From a bacterium (GTDB taxonomy: Bacteria; Desulfobacterota; Binatia; HRBIN30; CADEER01), in NCBI GenBank assembly GCA_019637795.1, contig JAHBUY010000001.1, forward strand, positions 889,001-953,000: a stretch of 64,000 nucleotides of DNA, in the 5' to 3' direction. This document shows, one piece after another, positions 16,970-24,959 of the stretch. The first letter of the stretch is position 1; every line of letters begins with the position of its first letter. The notes under the pieces are model-generated. The model was not told the DNA's origin and searched no databases. It saw only the letters and a list, made by a program, of their open reading frames with translations. The position numbers were made by a program, and so were the translations under genes.

Positions 16970-18298
16970 ATGCCGAAGGACACCGTGACGATCACCGACA
17001 ACCGCACCGGCAAGCACTACGAGCTGCCCATCGAGCACGGCGCCATTCGCGCCGCCGACCTGCGCCAGATCAAGACGAGCGACGACGATTTCGGCCTCAT
17101 GGCCTACGATCCGGCCTTCACCAACACCGCGTCGTGCAAGAGCCGGATCACCTACATCGACGGCGACCGCGGCATTCTCCAGTACCGCGGCTACCCGATC
17201 GAGGAGCTCGCCGAGCACAGCAACTACCTCGAAACCGCCTATCTGATCGTCAAGGGCGAGCTGCCGGACGTGAAGCGCTTCGAGATGTGGCGCCACAACA
17301 TCACCGTCCACACGCTGATCCACGAGAACGTGAAGAAGTTCATGGAGGGCTTCCGCTACGACGCCCACCCGATGGGCATGCTGGTCAGCACCATCGGCGC
17401 CCTCTCGACCTTCTACCCGGAGGCGAAGAACGTCGACGACATCGAGGTGCGCCGCCTGCAGACCCGCCGCCTGATCGGCAAGCTGCCGACCCTGGCCGCC
17501 TTCGCCTTCCGGCGCACCCGCGGCCTGCCCTACGTCTATCCCGACAACGAGCTCAGCTACACCGGCAACTTCCTGCAGATGCTGTTCATGATGGGGGAGC
17601 GCGTCTACCGGCCGAACCCGGTGCTCGAGCGCGCCCTCGACGTCCTGTTCATCCTCCACGCCGACCACGAGCAGAACTGCTCCACCAACGCGGTCCGCTC
17701 GGTGGGCAGCTCGCGCGTCGACCCCTACTCCGCGGTCGCCGCCGGCGTCGCCGCCCTCTACGGCCCATTGCACGGCGGCGCCAACGAGGCGGTCATCCGC
17801 ATGCTCCAGGAGATCGGCTCGGTGGACAAGGTCCCGGCGGCGATCAAGGACTTCAAGTCCGGCAAGGGCCGGCTGATGGGCTTCGGCCACCGCGTCTACC
17901 GCAACTTCGATCCGCGCGGCACGATCATCAAGAAGCTCGCCTACGAGGTCTTCGAGGTGACCGGCAAGAACCCGCTGATCGACATCGCCCTCGAGCTCGA
18001 GCGCATCGCCCTGCAGGACGAATACTTCGTCTCCCGCAAGCTCTACCCGAACGTCGACTTCTACTCCGGCATCATCTACCAGGCGATGGGCTTCCCGGTG
18101 ACCATGTTCCCGGTCCTCTTCGCCATCCCGCGCTGCTCCGGCTGGCTCGCCCAGTGGGCCGAGATGGTGCGCGATCCCGAGCAGAAGATCAGCCGCCCGC
18201 GCCAGCTCTACATGGGCGAGCTGTCGCGCCGCTGGCAGCCGATCGAGCAGCGCCCCGAGCCGCTCGACCGCGAGGAAGCCGTCAGCACCCAGATCTGA
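16970..18298 (+). CDS. gltA: citrate synthase, hexameric (GltA) type
   Basis: A 442-residue enzyme that joins acetyl-CoA to oxaloacetate, the first step of the TCA cycle. The catalytic and binding segments are intact: LHADHEQNCSTNAVRSVGSS, GPLHGGANEAVIRML, MGFGHRVYRNFDPR (active-site His) and LYPNVDFYSGIIYQAMGFP (active-site Asp). The N-terminal beta domain typical of Gram-negative, NADH-regulated type II enzymes is present (VTITDNRTGKHYELPIE). A GGAGGAC site lies seven bases before the ATG. Single gene followed by a strong palindrome. Confidence 0.97.
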   Translation: MPKDTVTITDNRTGKHYELPIEHGAIRAADLRQIKTSDDDFGLMAYDPAFTNTASCKSRITYIDGDRGILQYRGYPIEELAEHSNYLETAYLIVKGELPDVKRFEMWRHNITVHTLIHENVKKFMEGFRYDAHPMGMLVSTIGALSTFYPEAKNVDDIEVRRLQTRRLIGKLPTLAAFAFRRTRGLPYVYPDNELSYTGNFLQMLFMMGERVYRPNPVLERALDVLFILHADHEQNCSTNAVRSVGSSRVDPYSAVAAGVAALYGPLHGGANEAVIRMLQEIGSVDKVPAAIKDFKSGKGRLMGFGHRVYRNFDPRGTIIKKLAYEVFEVTGKNPLIDIALELERIALQDEYFVSRKLYPNVDFYSGIIYQAMGFPVTMFPVLFAIPRCSGWLAQWAEMVRDPEQKISRPRQLYMGELSRRWQPIEQRPEPLDREEAVSTQI

Positions 18299-18341
18299 TT
18301 CACCCGGCGGCTGGCGACCATGGCCGAGATTTGCTCATCCC

Positions 18342-18365
18342 CCGCGGCCGGCGCGCCGGCCGCGG
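18342..18365. terminator. 24-bp perfect palindrome after gltA
   Basis: The sequence CCGCGGCCGGCG is followed directly by its exact reverse complement, giving a hairpin of about ten GC pairs with a minimal loop. It lies 44 bp past the citrate synthase stop. It lacks a T-run (CATCTTACAAAA follows), so it is a terminator-like or mRNA-end-protecting structure rather than a classical intrinsic terminator. Confidence 0.45.
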
Positions 18366-18383
18366 CATCTTACAAAATGCCGC

Positions 18384-18412
18384 TTGCGTGATCCTCGCCG
18401 TGGTCGCATAGT
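18384..18412 (+). promoter_or_regulatory. possible sigma-70-like promoter before the PBP gene
   Basis: TTGCGT and CATAGT are separated by exactly 17 bp and lie about 20 bp before the chosen ATG of the penicillin-binding protein. Matches are 3/6 and 4/6 to the standard hexamers, so this is weak and could be chance. Confidence 0.2.
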
Positions 18413-18434
18413 TGCTTCGCGGTCGACCACGGCA

Positions 18435-21400
18435 ATGGGCGCTGACGTTCTCGTAGGACACGCTTCGTCATCGCCCGATCTCAGCGGCAGCCTCGCTGCC
18501 GCTCCGCGCCGGCGGCGGCGCTTCGTCCGCTTCGTCTTCTGGTCGTTCGCCGTCCTGCTGGCGGTCAGCATCGCGGTGGCCATCGGCTACGAGCTGCAGA
18601 CCTCGGCCCTGCAGGCCTATCTGCTGCCGCGCTACACGGCGAAGATCACCTACAAGGTCGCCGAGGGCGCGAGCCCGAGCATCGCCTTCCCGCGCGGCGC
18701 GCCGTTCGACGACCGCCTCGGCTATTCGCGCATCGGCGACTTCCAGCGCCGCCTGGAGGAGCGCGGCTTCATCGTCGATCGCCAGGCGGTGGTCTCGCCG
18801 GAGCTGATCCAGCTCCTCGACCTCGACATCGCCCCGCCCTACCGCGAGCCGCTCGTCGCCGGTCTCACCATCCACGGCATGAACGGCACGCGGCTGTACG
18901 ACGCGGCGCGGTCGGCGCGCGCCTTCCGCAGCTTCGACGACGTGCCGCCGCTGCTCGTCCAGACCCTGCTCTTCATCGAGAACCGCGAGCTGCTGGCGCC
19001 GATCGACCCGCGTTCGAACCCGGCCATCGAGTGGGATCGCATGGCCAAGGCGAGCCTGCTCTACACCGGCAGCAAGCTCGGCCTGAACGTGCCGATCCAG
19101 GGCGGCAGCACCCTCGCCATCCAGCTCGAAAAGTACCGCCACTCGCCCGACGGTCGCACCAGCTCGCCGCTCGACAAGCTGCGTCAGGTCGCTGGCGCCA
19201 CCCTCAAGGCCTATCGCGAGGGCGCCGACACCCGCGGCTGGCGGCGCCAGATCGTCGTCGACTACCTCAACACCGCGCCGCTCGCCGCCGCGCCGGGCTA
19301 TGGCGAGATCTACGGCATGGGCGATGCGCTCTACGCCTGGTTCGGCATCGACCTGAAGGACGTGAAGGCGCGCCTCGCCAACCCGGAGGCGCCGCTCGAG
19401 GAGCGCGCCAGCGCCTACAAGCACGCCCTGGCCCTGGTCATCGCGCTGCGCGCTCCGACCTACTACCTGCAGCGCGATCGCCTGGCGCTCAACCAGAAGG
19501 TCAACGAGTACACCCGCCTGCTCGAGAACGGCGGCGTCATCGAGCCGGCCCTCGCCGCCGCCGTGCGCGAGGCGCCGATCGAGTTCCTCAGCCGCGCCCC
19601 GGTCGCGCCGCCGCTGCCGTTCGCCCACAAGAAGGCGCCGAACGCGATCCGCACCACCCTGCTGCAGTATCTCGACGTGCCGAGCTTCTACGAGCTCGAT
19701 CGCCTCCACCTCGAGGCCGACGGCACCATCGATCTGCCGCTGCAGAACACCGTCGAACGCCTGTTCGCCAACCTGGGCGACGAGAAGTTCGTGCGCGCCA
19801 ACGGCCTGACCGGCGAGCGCCTGCTGCGCAACGCCGATCCCACGCAGGTGGTCTACAGCCTGATGCTCTTCGAGCGCACGCCGCAGGGCAACTTCCTGCG
19901 CGTCAACGCCGACAACCTCGACCGGCCGTTCGACATCAACGGCGGCGTCAAGCTCGACCTCGGCAGCACGGCGAAGATGCGCACCGCCGCGCACTACCTC
20001 GAGGTGGTGGCGCTGCTGCGCGACGAGCTGGCCGGCCGGCCGCGCGAGGAGCTGACGGCGCTGGCCAAGGCGAAGAAGACCAGCGACCCGCTCACCGCCT
20101 GGGCGGCGGAGACGCTGGCGGCGACGCCCGACATCGCGCTCGACGACCTGCTGCAGCGGTCGCTCGATCGCAAGTACTCGACCAGCACCGGCGAGACCTT
20201 CTTCACCGGCGGCGGCCAGCACGTGTTCGGCAACTTCACCAAGGACAACCCGCCGACCCTGATGCTGCGCGATGGCCTGCGCACCTCGAACAACCTGGTG
20301 TTCGTGCGCACCATGCGCGACCTGGTGCGCTACCACACGGCGCGCCTGCCCTACGACGCCGACGCGCTGCTGAACGACCCCAAGTACCCCGATCGCGAAC
20401 GCCTCGTCGCCCAGCTCGCCGACGACGAGGCGCAGCAGCATCTCGAGCGCGCCTTCAGCCGCTACCATGGCCTGACCACCGACGCGGCGGTCGCCAAGCT
20501 GCTCGGCTCGAAGGCCAAGAACCCGCGCCAGCTCGCGGTCCTCTTCTACGCCTGGAAGATCGGCACGACGCCGGCGCAGCTCGGCGACTGGCTGCGCACC
20601 CTCGGGTCGCCGGTCGACGACGCCACCGTGCAGCGCCTGATGCGCGCCTACGGCGGCAAGCTCACCCTGCTCGACTACGGCTACCTGGTCGGCCGCCACC
20701 CGCTCGAGGTGTGGACCGCGGGCGAGCTGGTGCACGAGCCGGGCACCAACTGGGACGCGCTCCTCGAGCGCAGCGCCGCCGCTCGCGGCCAGGTGTCGCA
20801 GTGGCTGCTGCGCGCCAAGCTCGGCCAGGCGCAGCGCACCCGCATGCGCATCTACATCGAGCGCGACGCCTTCGCGCGCATGACGCCGTACTGGCAGCGG
20901 CTCGGCTTCCCCTTCAAGCACCTGGTGCCGTCGCTGGCGACGGCGATCGGCAGCTCCTCGGATCGCCCGGCGGCGCTCGCCGACCTGATGGGCATCGTCG
21001 TCAACGACGGCAAGCGCCTGCCGATGCTCCGCCTCACCGAGCTCCACTTCGCCGAGGGCACGCCGTACGAGACGGTGATGGTCCCCGACCCGAAGGCCGG
21101 CGAGCAGGTGATGCGCCCCGAGGTCGCCCGGGCGCTGCGCGGCGCGCTCGCCACCGTCGTCGAGGCCGGCACCGCCCGCCGCCTCGCCGGCGCTTTCAAG
21201 GACGCCAACGGCAAGCCCATTCCCACCGGCGGCAAGACCGGTTCGGGCGACAATCGCTTCAAGACCTTCGCCCGCGGCGGCTTTCTCAAGTCGTCGCGCG
21301 CCGTCAGCCGCACCGCGACGTTCACGTTCTACGTCGGCGACCGCTACTTCGGCGTCATCACCGCCTTCGTCCCCGGCCAGGATTCGGACAAGTACGAGTT

Positions 21401-21539
21401 CACCAGCGCCCTGTCGGTCAGCGTCCTGCGCCTGCTCGCCCCCGCCATCAACGCCCGCGTCGCCGGCAAACCCCTGCCCGACCAGCCCGAGACCGAGGGC
21501 CTCGCGACCTCGCGCCCCGTCCAGCGCACCGGCGGCTGA
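18435..21539 (+). CDS. bifunctional (class A) penicillin-binding protein with enlarged transpeptidase region
   Basis: A 1034-residue inner-membrane protein that polymerises and cross-links peptidoglycan. One N-terminal membrane helix (about 35-55) is followed by a GT51 domain with the glutamate motif LLFIENRELL (E182) and GGSTLAIQLEKY. The transpeptidase shows STAK (S511-K514), SNN (618-620) and KTG (934-936). The SNN-to-KTG distance of about 316 residues is far longer than in ordinary class A enzymes, so an extra helical domain of perhaps 150-200 residues sits inside the catalytic domain. The GT-like region also keeps RQIVVDYLNTAPL. ATG chosen over an upstream TTG that adds only 17 Arg/Ser-rich residues. 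Confidence 0.88.
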   Translation: MGADVLVGHASSSPDLSGSLAAAPRRRRRFVRFVFWSFAVLLAVSIAVAIGYELQTSALQAYLLPRYTAKITYKVAEGASPSIAFPRGAPFDDRLGYSRIGDFQRRLEERGFIVDRQAVVSPELIQLLDLDIAPPYREPLVAGLTIHGMNGTRLYDAARSARAFRSFDDVPPLLVQTLLFIENRELLAPIDPRSNPAIEWDRMAKASLLYTGSKLGLNVPIQGGSTLAIQLEKYRHSPDGRTSSPLDKLRQVAGATLKAYREGADTRGWRRQIVVDYLNTAPLAAAPGYGEIYGMGDALYAWFGIDLKDVKARLANPEAPLEERASAYKHALALVIALRAPTYYLQRDRLALNQKVNEYTRLLENGGVIEPALAAAVREAPIEFLSRAPVAPPLPFAHKKAPNAIRTTLLQYLDVPSFYELDRLHLEADGTIDLPLQNTVERLFANLGDEKFVRANGLTGERLLRNADPTQVVYSLMLFERTPQGNFLRVNADNLDRPFDINGGVKLDLGSTAKMRTAAHYLEVVALLRDELAGRPREELTALAKAKKTSDPLTAWAAETLAATPDIALDDLLQRSLDRKYSTSTGETFFTGGGQHVFGNFTKDNPPTLMLRDGLRTSNNLVFVRTMRDLVRYHTARLPYDADALLNDPKYPDRERLVAQLADDEAQQHLERAFSRYHGLTTDAAVAKLLGSKAKNPRQLAVLFYAWKIGTTPAQLGDWLRTLGSPVDDATVQRLMRAYGGKLTLLDYGYLVGRHPLEVWTAGELVHEPGTNWDALLERSAAARGQVSQWLLRAKLGQAQRTRMRIYIERDAFARMTPYWQRLGFPFKHLVPSLATAIGSSSDRPAALADLMGIVVNDGKRLPMLRLTELHFAEGTPYETVMVPDPKAGEQVMRPEVARALRGALATVVEAGTARRLAGAFKDANGKPIPTGGKTGSGDNRFKTFARGGFLKSSRAVSRTATFTFYVGDRYFGVITAFVPGQDSDKYEFTSALSVSVLRLLAPAINARVAGKPLPDQPETEGLATSRPVQRTGG

Positions 21540-21670
21540 TCCGCCGCCACGCCGACAAACGCCTTCTCGCCTCTTCCCAGCGCCGAGAAGTGGCGCGCCG
21601 CGGGGGCACCGCCTCGCGGCAACGCGAACCTGGGCACGGGGTGTGCTCCTCCGCTTCACTGGAGGACGAG

Positions 21671-22966
21671 ATGCGCACGCGCGGGCGCGGCGGAGTGTTG
21701 GCGTTCGCCATCGCGATCGCCATCGGCGGGGCGGCATTCCAACGTGCCGATGCCGCCCCGTGCGTCGGCGATTGCGATGGCGACGGCACGGTGACCATCA
21801 ACGAGCTGATCACCGGCGTGACCGTCGCCCTCGGCGGCGCGCCGGTGTCCGCCTGCGCGGCGTGCGATCGCAACGGCGACGGCGCGATCACGGTCGAGGA
21901 GCTGATCGTCGCCGTCACCCACGCGTTGCTCGGCTGTCAGACCGCGCCGACGCCGACGGCCACGCCCGGCTCGCCGACGCGAACGCCGACCCGCACGCCG
22001 ACGATGTCGACGACGCTCGAGCTCTTCGACGTCGGCGCCAACTTCTTCAGCATCCGCAAGCCGAAGGGTTGGGAGGTCCACATCGGCGGCGTCTGCAGCA
22101 CACTGGGCATCCTGCTGCGCGACCCGGCGGTGCCGATGCGCCAGGCCTTCTACTTCGGGCTCATCGGACCCGTGTACCTGAAGGAGGCGCAGCGCCAGAT
22201 CGATCAGGCCTACATCGATGGTGGCGGCTACAACTTCATCACCTGGCTGGATGCCCCCGCGGTCGACCCGCTGACCGCCGAGAACTTCTTCGCCCACTGG
22301 CCGCGGATCGCGGCGATGAAGGCCGCCAGGGAGTTCCTACCCGAGTTCCCGCCGCTGACCGACCTCACCGCGGTGACGACGACGCCGCAGTCCTCCGTCT
22401 TCCCGGGTGGCGATGCCGCCCTGGTGCGCGGCGTGTTCAGGGATGGCGAGGCCGTCGGCCAGGGCCAGTGGCTCGGCACCACCTGGGTCTTCATGCCCTT
22501 CACCGGCGTTCCCGGCGGCGGCACCGGCTACGGCAGCATCATCCTCGGCGTCACCGCGCCGATGCGCGAGTTGCAGACCGTCGAGGCGACGCTGATCGCC
22601 AGTCTCGACAGCTTCACCGTCACCCAAGCGTACATCGACTGGTGCCGCCTGCAGTCGAGCCAGCTCTGGGGCGCCGTCGCGCAGGCCGGGCGCACGCTGA
22701 GCGAGACCTCCGACCTGATCGCCGAAGGCTGGCAACAGCGCACCCAGGCATCGGACATTCTCGCCGAGCAGCGCTCCGACACCCTGCGCAGCGTCGAACG
22801 GGTCTACGATCCGTCCACCCGCCAGGTCTACGAGGTGCCGCTCGGCTGGTACGACGCCTACGACACCCACCGCGGCAACTACTCCCTCGACGACCTGCAA
22901 CTCCTCCCCAGCAACGACTACGGGCTCTGGACCTCGCTGCCCGCCGACGGCGGCCAGATCCACTGA
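21671..22966 (+). CDS. secreted protein with dockerin-like EF-hand pair and Thr/Pro linker
   Basis: A 431-residue exported protein. The signal peptide (GGVLAFAIAIAIGGAAFQRADA) is followed by two Ca-binding-loop repeats, CVGDCDGDGTVTINELI and CDRNGDGAITVEELIVAV, bracketed by cysteines. Then comes a short linker TPTATPGSPTRTPTRTPT. A C-terminal domain of about 310 residues (ELFDVGANFFSIRKPKGW..., PGGDAALVRGVFRDGEAVG) looks like a mature globular protein of unknown function with a PsbP/DcrB-like flavour at best. A GGAGGACGAG site precedes the ATG. The paired DxDGDGxVTxxEL repeats recur at 54.5 and 58.6 kb, a genome-wide style. Calcium binding is inferred from the loops. Confidence 0.82.
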   Translation: MRTRGRGGVLAFAIAIAIGGAAFQRADAAPCVGDCDGDGTVTINELITGVTVALGGAPVSACAACDRNGDGAITVEELIVAVTHALLGCQTAPTPTATPGSPTRTPTRTPTMSTTLELFDVGANFFSIRKPKGWEVHIGGVCSTLGILLRDPAVPMRQAFYFGLIGPVYLKEAQRQIDQAYIDGGGYNFITWLDAPAVDPLTAENFFAHWPRIAAMKAAREFLPEFPPLTDLTAVTTTPQSSVFPGGDAALVRGVFRDGEAVGQGQWLGTTWVFMPFTGVPGGGTGYGSIILGVTAPMRELQTVEATLIASLDSFTVTQAYIDWCRLQSSQLWGAVAQAGRTLSETSDLIAEGWQQRTQASDILAEQRSDTLRSVERVYDPSTRQVYEVPLGWYDAYDTHRGNYSLDDLQLLPSNDYGLWTSLPADGGQIH

Positions 22967-23094
22967 AGGCCGGTTCAGGTCTGTCGGGCGGCCCCTCGAC
23001 GCAGCAAGATTGCGGTTTTGCCCTCTGATCTGCTACACACCGCGCCGGCCGTCGAAAACGGGGACAGCGCTTCGGCGGTTGGCAAAATTGAGCC

Positions 23095-23122
23095 TTTGTT
23101 GCCGACCGGTATGGGCTATGAT
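23095..23122 (+). promoter_or_regulatory. possible promoter of the Thr/Pro-rich surface protein gene
   Basis: TATGAT, a 5/6 match to the -10 hexamer, lies 16 bp after TTTGTT, in an unusually AT-rich patch for this genome and 28 bp before the start codon. The -35 match is weak. Confidence 0.35.
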
Positions 23123-23150
23123 GCCCCCCGCGATTCGAAAGGAGTCGAAT

Positions 23151-24302
23151 ATGCGCAGGCAGAGGATCCTCCCGACGCTCAACGTTTCCCGGCCTCCCTT
23201 CGAGTCGGCCCTCCGGCAGATGGGCCTGGTCGCCATCGCGATCGCCATCGTCGCGCTCGCCGGTTCCCGGGCGGCGGTCGCCGTCTGCAATTTCAGCGGC
23301 CCGAGCGGCATCTGCGTCTCGCCCGAAGAGTGCGACGACGGCAACATGGTCAACGGCGACGGATGCAATAACGATTGCACCATTACGACCGGCTATTCGT
23401 GTACCTGTGCTGGAGCCTCGGGCGGCGCGTCGGTCTGCACCGCGCACACGCCGACCCGGACGGCGACCAGGACAGCGACGCGCACCGCCACGAGGACGGC
23501 GACGCGCACCGGGACGGCGACCGCCACCCGGACGGCGACGCGCACGGCGACCGCCACGGTCACCGATACGCCGCAGGACACGCCGACCAACACGCCGACG
23601 CCGGAGGACACCCCGACCAACACGCCGACTGCGGAGGACACCCCGACCAACACGCCGACGCCGGAGGACACCCCGACCGTTACGCCGACTGCGGAGGACA
23701 CCCCGACCGTCACCGGGACCCCGGACGATACGCCGACCGCCAGCGCCACGGCTACCAGCACCGCGACGCGCACGGCGACGGCGACCGCTACCGTGAGCAA
23801 CACGCCGACGAGCTCCTCGACGCGCACGGCGACGGGCACGGCGACGGTCACCAGGACGCCGGCCAATACGGCGACGGTCACTCAGACGCCGGTCGCGACG
23901 GCGACCGCCACCCCGAGCCCGCCGTCGCTCGACGGCGGCGTCGAGGTCGGCGATGGCTCCGTCGGCGGCAACGGGTCGCCGAACTGCCTCATCGACATCT
24001 GCAAGATCGGCGGCGGCGGGACGACGCCGAGCATGCCGCCCTGTCAGGCGCCGGATTCGGTGATCGGCATGGGCATGTCGAACGGCTCCGGCAAGTTCAA
24101 CATCCCGGTCAATCCGCCGCTCGCGCTCGGCGAGTGCATCTACGCCTACGACACCTGTTCGATGCTGGTCAGCCCGACGCAGTGCGCAACCGCGCCGGCG
24201 CCGGCGCCAGCGCTGTCCAGGACGGCCCTGCTCGTCGCGGTGACGATGCTGAGTCTCATCGCCCTGCTGGCATTCCGGCGCCGCAGGGACTCGTCGTCCT
24301 GA
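23151..24302 (+). CDS. surface protein: Cys-rich Myxo-type repeat, Thr/Pro stalk, C-terminal anchor
   Basis: A 383-residue protein. It has a signal peptide (GLVAIAIAIVALAGSRAAVA) and then one Myxococcus-type cysteine repeat, CDDGNMVNGDGCNNDC followed by YSCTC. A stalk of about 160 residues is made of TATRT and DTPTNTPTPE/AE repeats. A Cys-containing module follows (PNCLIDICKIGGGGTTPSMP ... GECIYAYDTCSMLV). The end is hydrophobic helix LLVAVTMLSLIALLAF followed by RRRRDSSS. A terminal helix plus Arg cluster is the layout of exosortase/rhombosortase-type sorting signals, though the PEP or GlyGly motif before it is missing. AAAGGAG precedes the chosen ATG. Probably a cell-surface protein; no enzyme domain is seen. 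Confidence 0.8.
   Translation: MRRQRILPTLNVSRPPFESALRQMGLVAIAIAIVALAGSRAAVAVCNFSGPSGICVSPEECDDGNMVNGDGCNNDCTITTGYSCTCAGASGGASVCTAHTPTRTATRTATRTATRTATRTGTATATRTATRTATATVTDTPQDTPTNTPTPEDTPTNTPTAEDTPTNTPTPEDTPTVTPTAEDTPTVTGTPDDTPTASATATSTATRTATATATVSNTPTSSSTRTATGTATVTRTPANTATVTQTPVATATATPSPPSLDGGVEVGDGSVGGNGSPNCLIDICKIGGGGTTPSMPPCQAPDSVIGMGMSNGSGKFNIPVNPPLALGECIYAYDTCSMLVSPTQCATAPAPAPALSRTALLVAVTMLSLIALLAFRRRRDSSS
23570..23740 (+). repeat. period-30 DNA repeat inside the Thr/Pro stalk
   Basis: Five to six units of GGAGGACACCCCGACCAACA/CGCCGAC(G/T) type, each ten codons (DTPTNTPTPE, DTPTNTPTAE, DTPTVTPTAE). Adjacent units are nearly identical at the DNA level, which indicates recent expansion or slippage rather than old protein repeats. 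Flanked on both sides by a shorter ACGGCGACGCGCACC repeat. Confidence 0.8.
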
Positions 24303-24309
24303 GCAATGC

Positions 24310-24371
24310 GGCCGGGACGGGCGGTGCTGACGCGCCGTCCGTCCCGGCCGGCGATGCCGTTCCCGCGGCAT
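24310..24371 (+). terminator. two successive hairpins between convergent genes
   Basis: The first pairs GGCCGGGACGGGCGG with CGCCGTCCGTCCCGGCC around a CTGA loop (24310-24349; about 17 pairs, two of them G-U). The second pairs GATGCCG with CGGCATC (24352-24371). They lie eight bases past the surface-protein stop. No T-run follows, so a terminator role is inferred from position and stem strength. Confidence 0.45.
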
Positions 24372-24470
24372 CCGGCTCCACCGTTGGCGGTCGGGCGGCA
24401 GTAGCCCGCCGACCGACGAGCACGGGGCGCGCGCCTGCTCTCGCGCCCAAGTGACCCCACCCGGGGGAGG

Positions 24471-24884
24471 TCAGTCGTTCGGTCCGTGCCCCAGCGGCTC
24501 GACGGCGCCCGGCGCGGGCTGCACGCCGTCGTCGTCGACCGGCACCGCCTCCTGCAGCTCGCCGTGCTGCGGCTTGCGCTCGCGATGACGGGACGCGTCG
24601 TCGCCGATCCCCATCATCTCGCGCGGCCGCGGCGCCACCGCGGCGCCCTCGTCGTCCTCGGAATCCGTGCGCCGACTGTCGACCGGCCCGTCGAGCGGCA
24701 TGGACTCGTCCGGCATCGACTCCCTCGGCATCGCCTCGTCCGGCATGCTGTCGAGGGGGCGCCAGTCGCCCGCCTCGCCCTCGAAGGTGCGCGCGCCGCC
24801 CCAGTCGTCGTCCGCGGCGCGCGCCGGCGCGAGCGCGAGCACGCCGGCGGCGAGCACGACCGACGCGATCGACGTCCAGCGCAT
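24471..24884 (-). CDS. small secreted acidic protein with Ser-Met-Pro-Asp repeats
   Basis: A 137-residue protein with a signal peptide (SIASVVLAAGVLALAPARAA). An acidic middle contains four copies of a five-residue repeat (SMPDE, AMPRE, SMPDE, SMPLD) and the charged tail carries SEDDEG and KPQHGELQEAVPVDDDG. No domain is recognised. It faces away from the helicase gene with about 75 bp between starts. The signal peptide and codon use support a real gene; function unknown. Confidence 0.6.
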   Translation of the reverse strand: MRWTSIASVVLAAGVLALAPARAADDDWGGARTFEGEAGDWRPLDSMPDEAMPRESMPDESMPLDGPVDSRRTDSEDDEGAAVAPRPREMMGIGDDASRHRERKPQHGELQEAVPVDDDGVQPAPGAVEPLGHGPND

Positions 24885-24959
24885 GCCGCGACGACAGCAC
24901 CGCGCCCCGGGCGGCGTCAAGCAGTAGCCGGGGCACGGTCCGTGCGGTACACCTGACCC

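Noticed and set aside
18468..21737. Long minus-strand frame opposite the penicillin-binding protein
   Set aside because: The translation is Arg/Val/Gly-rich without motifs, while the plus strand carries all PBP motifs.
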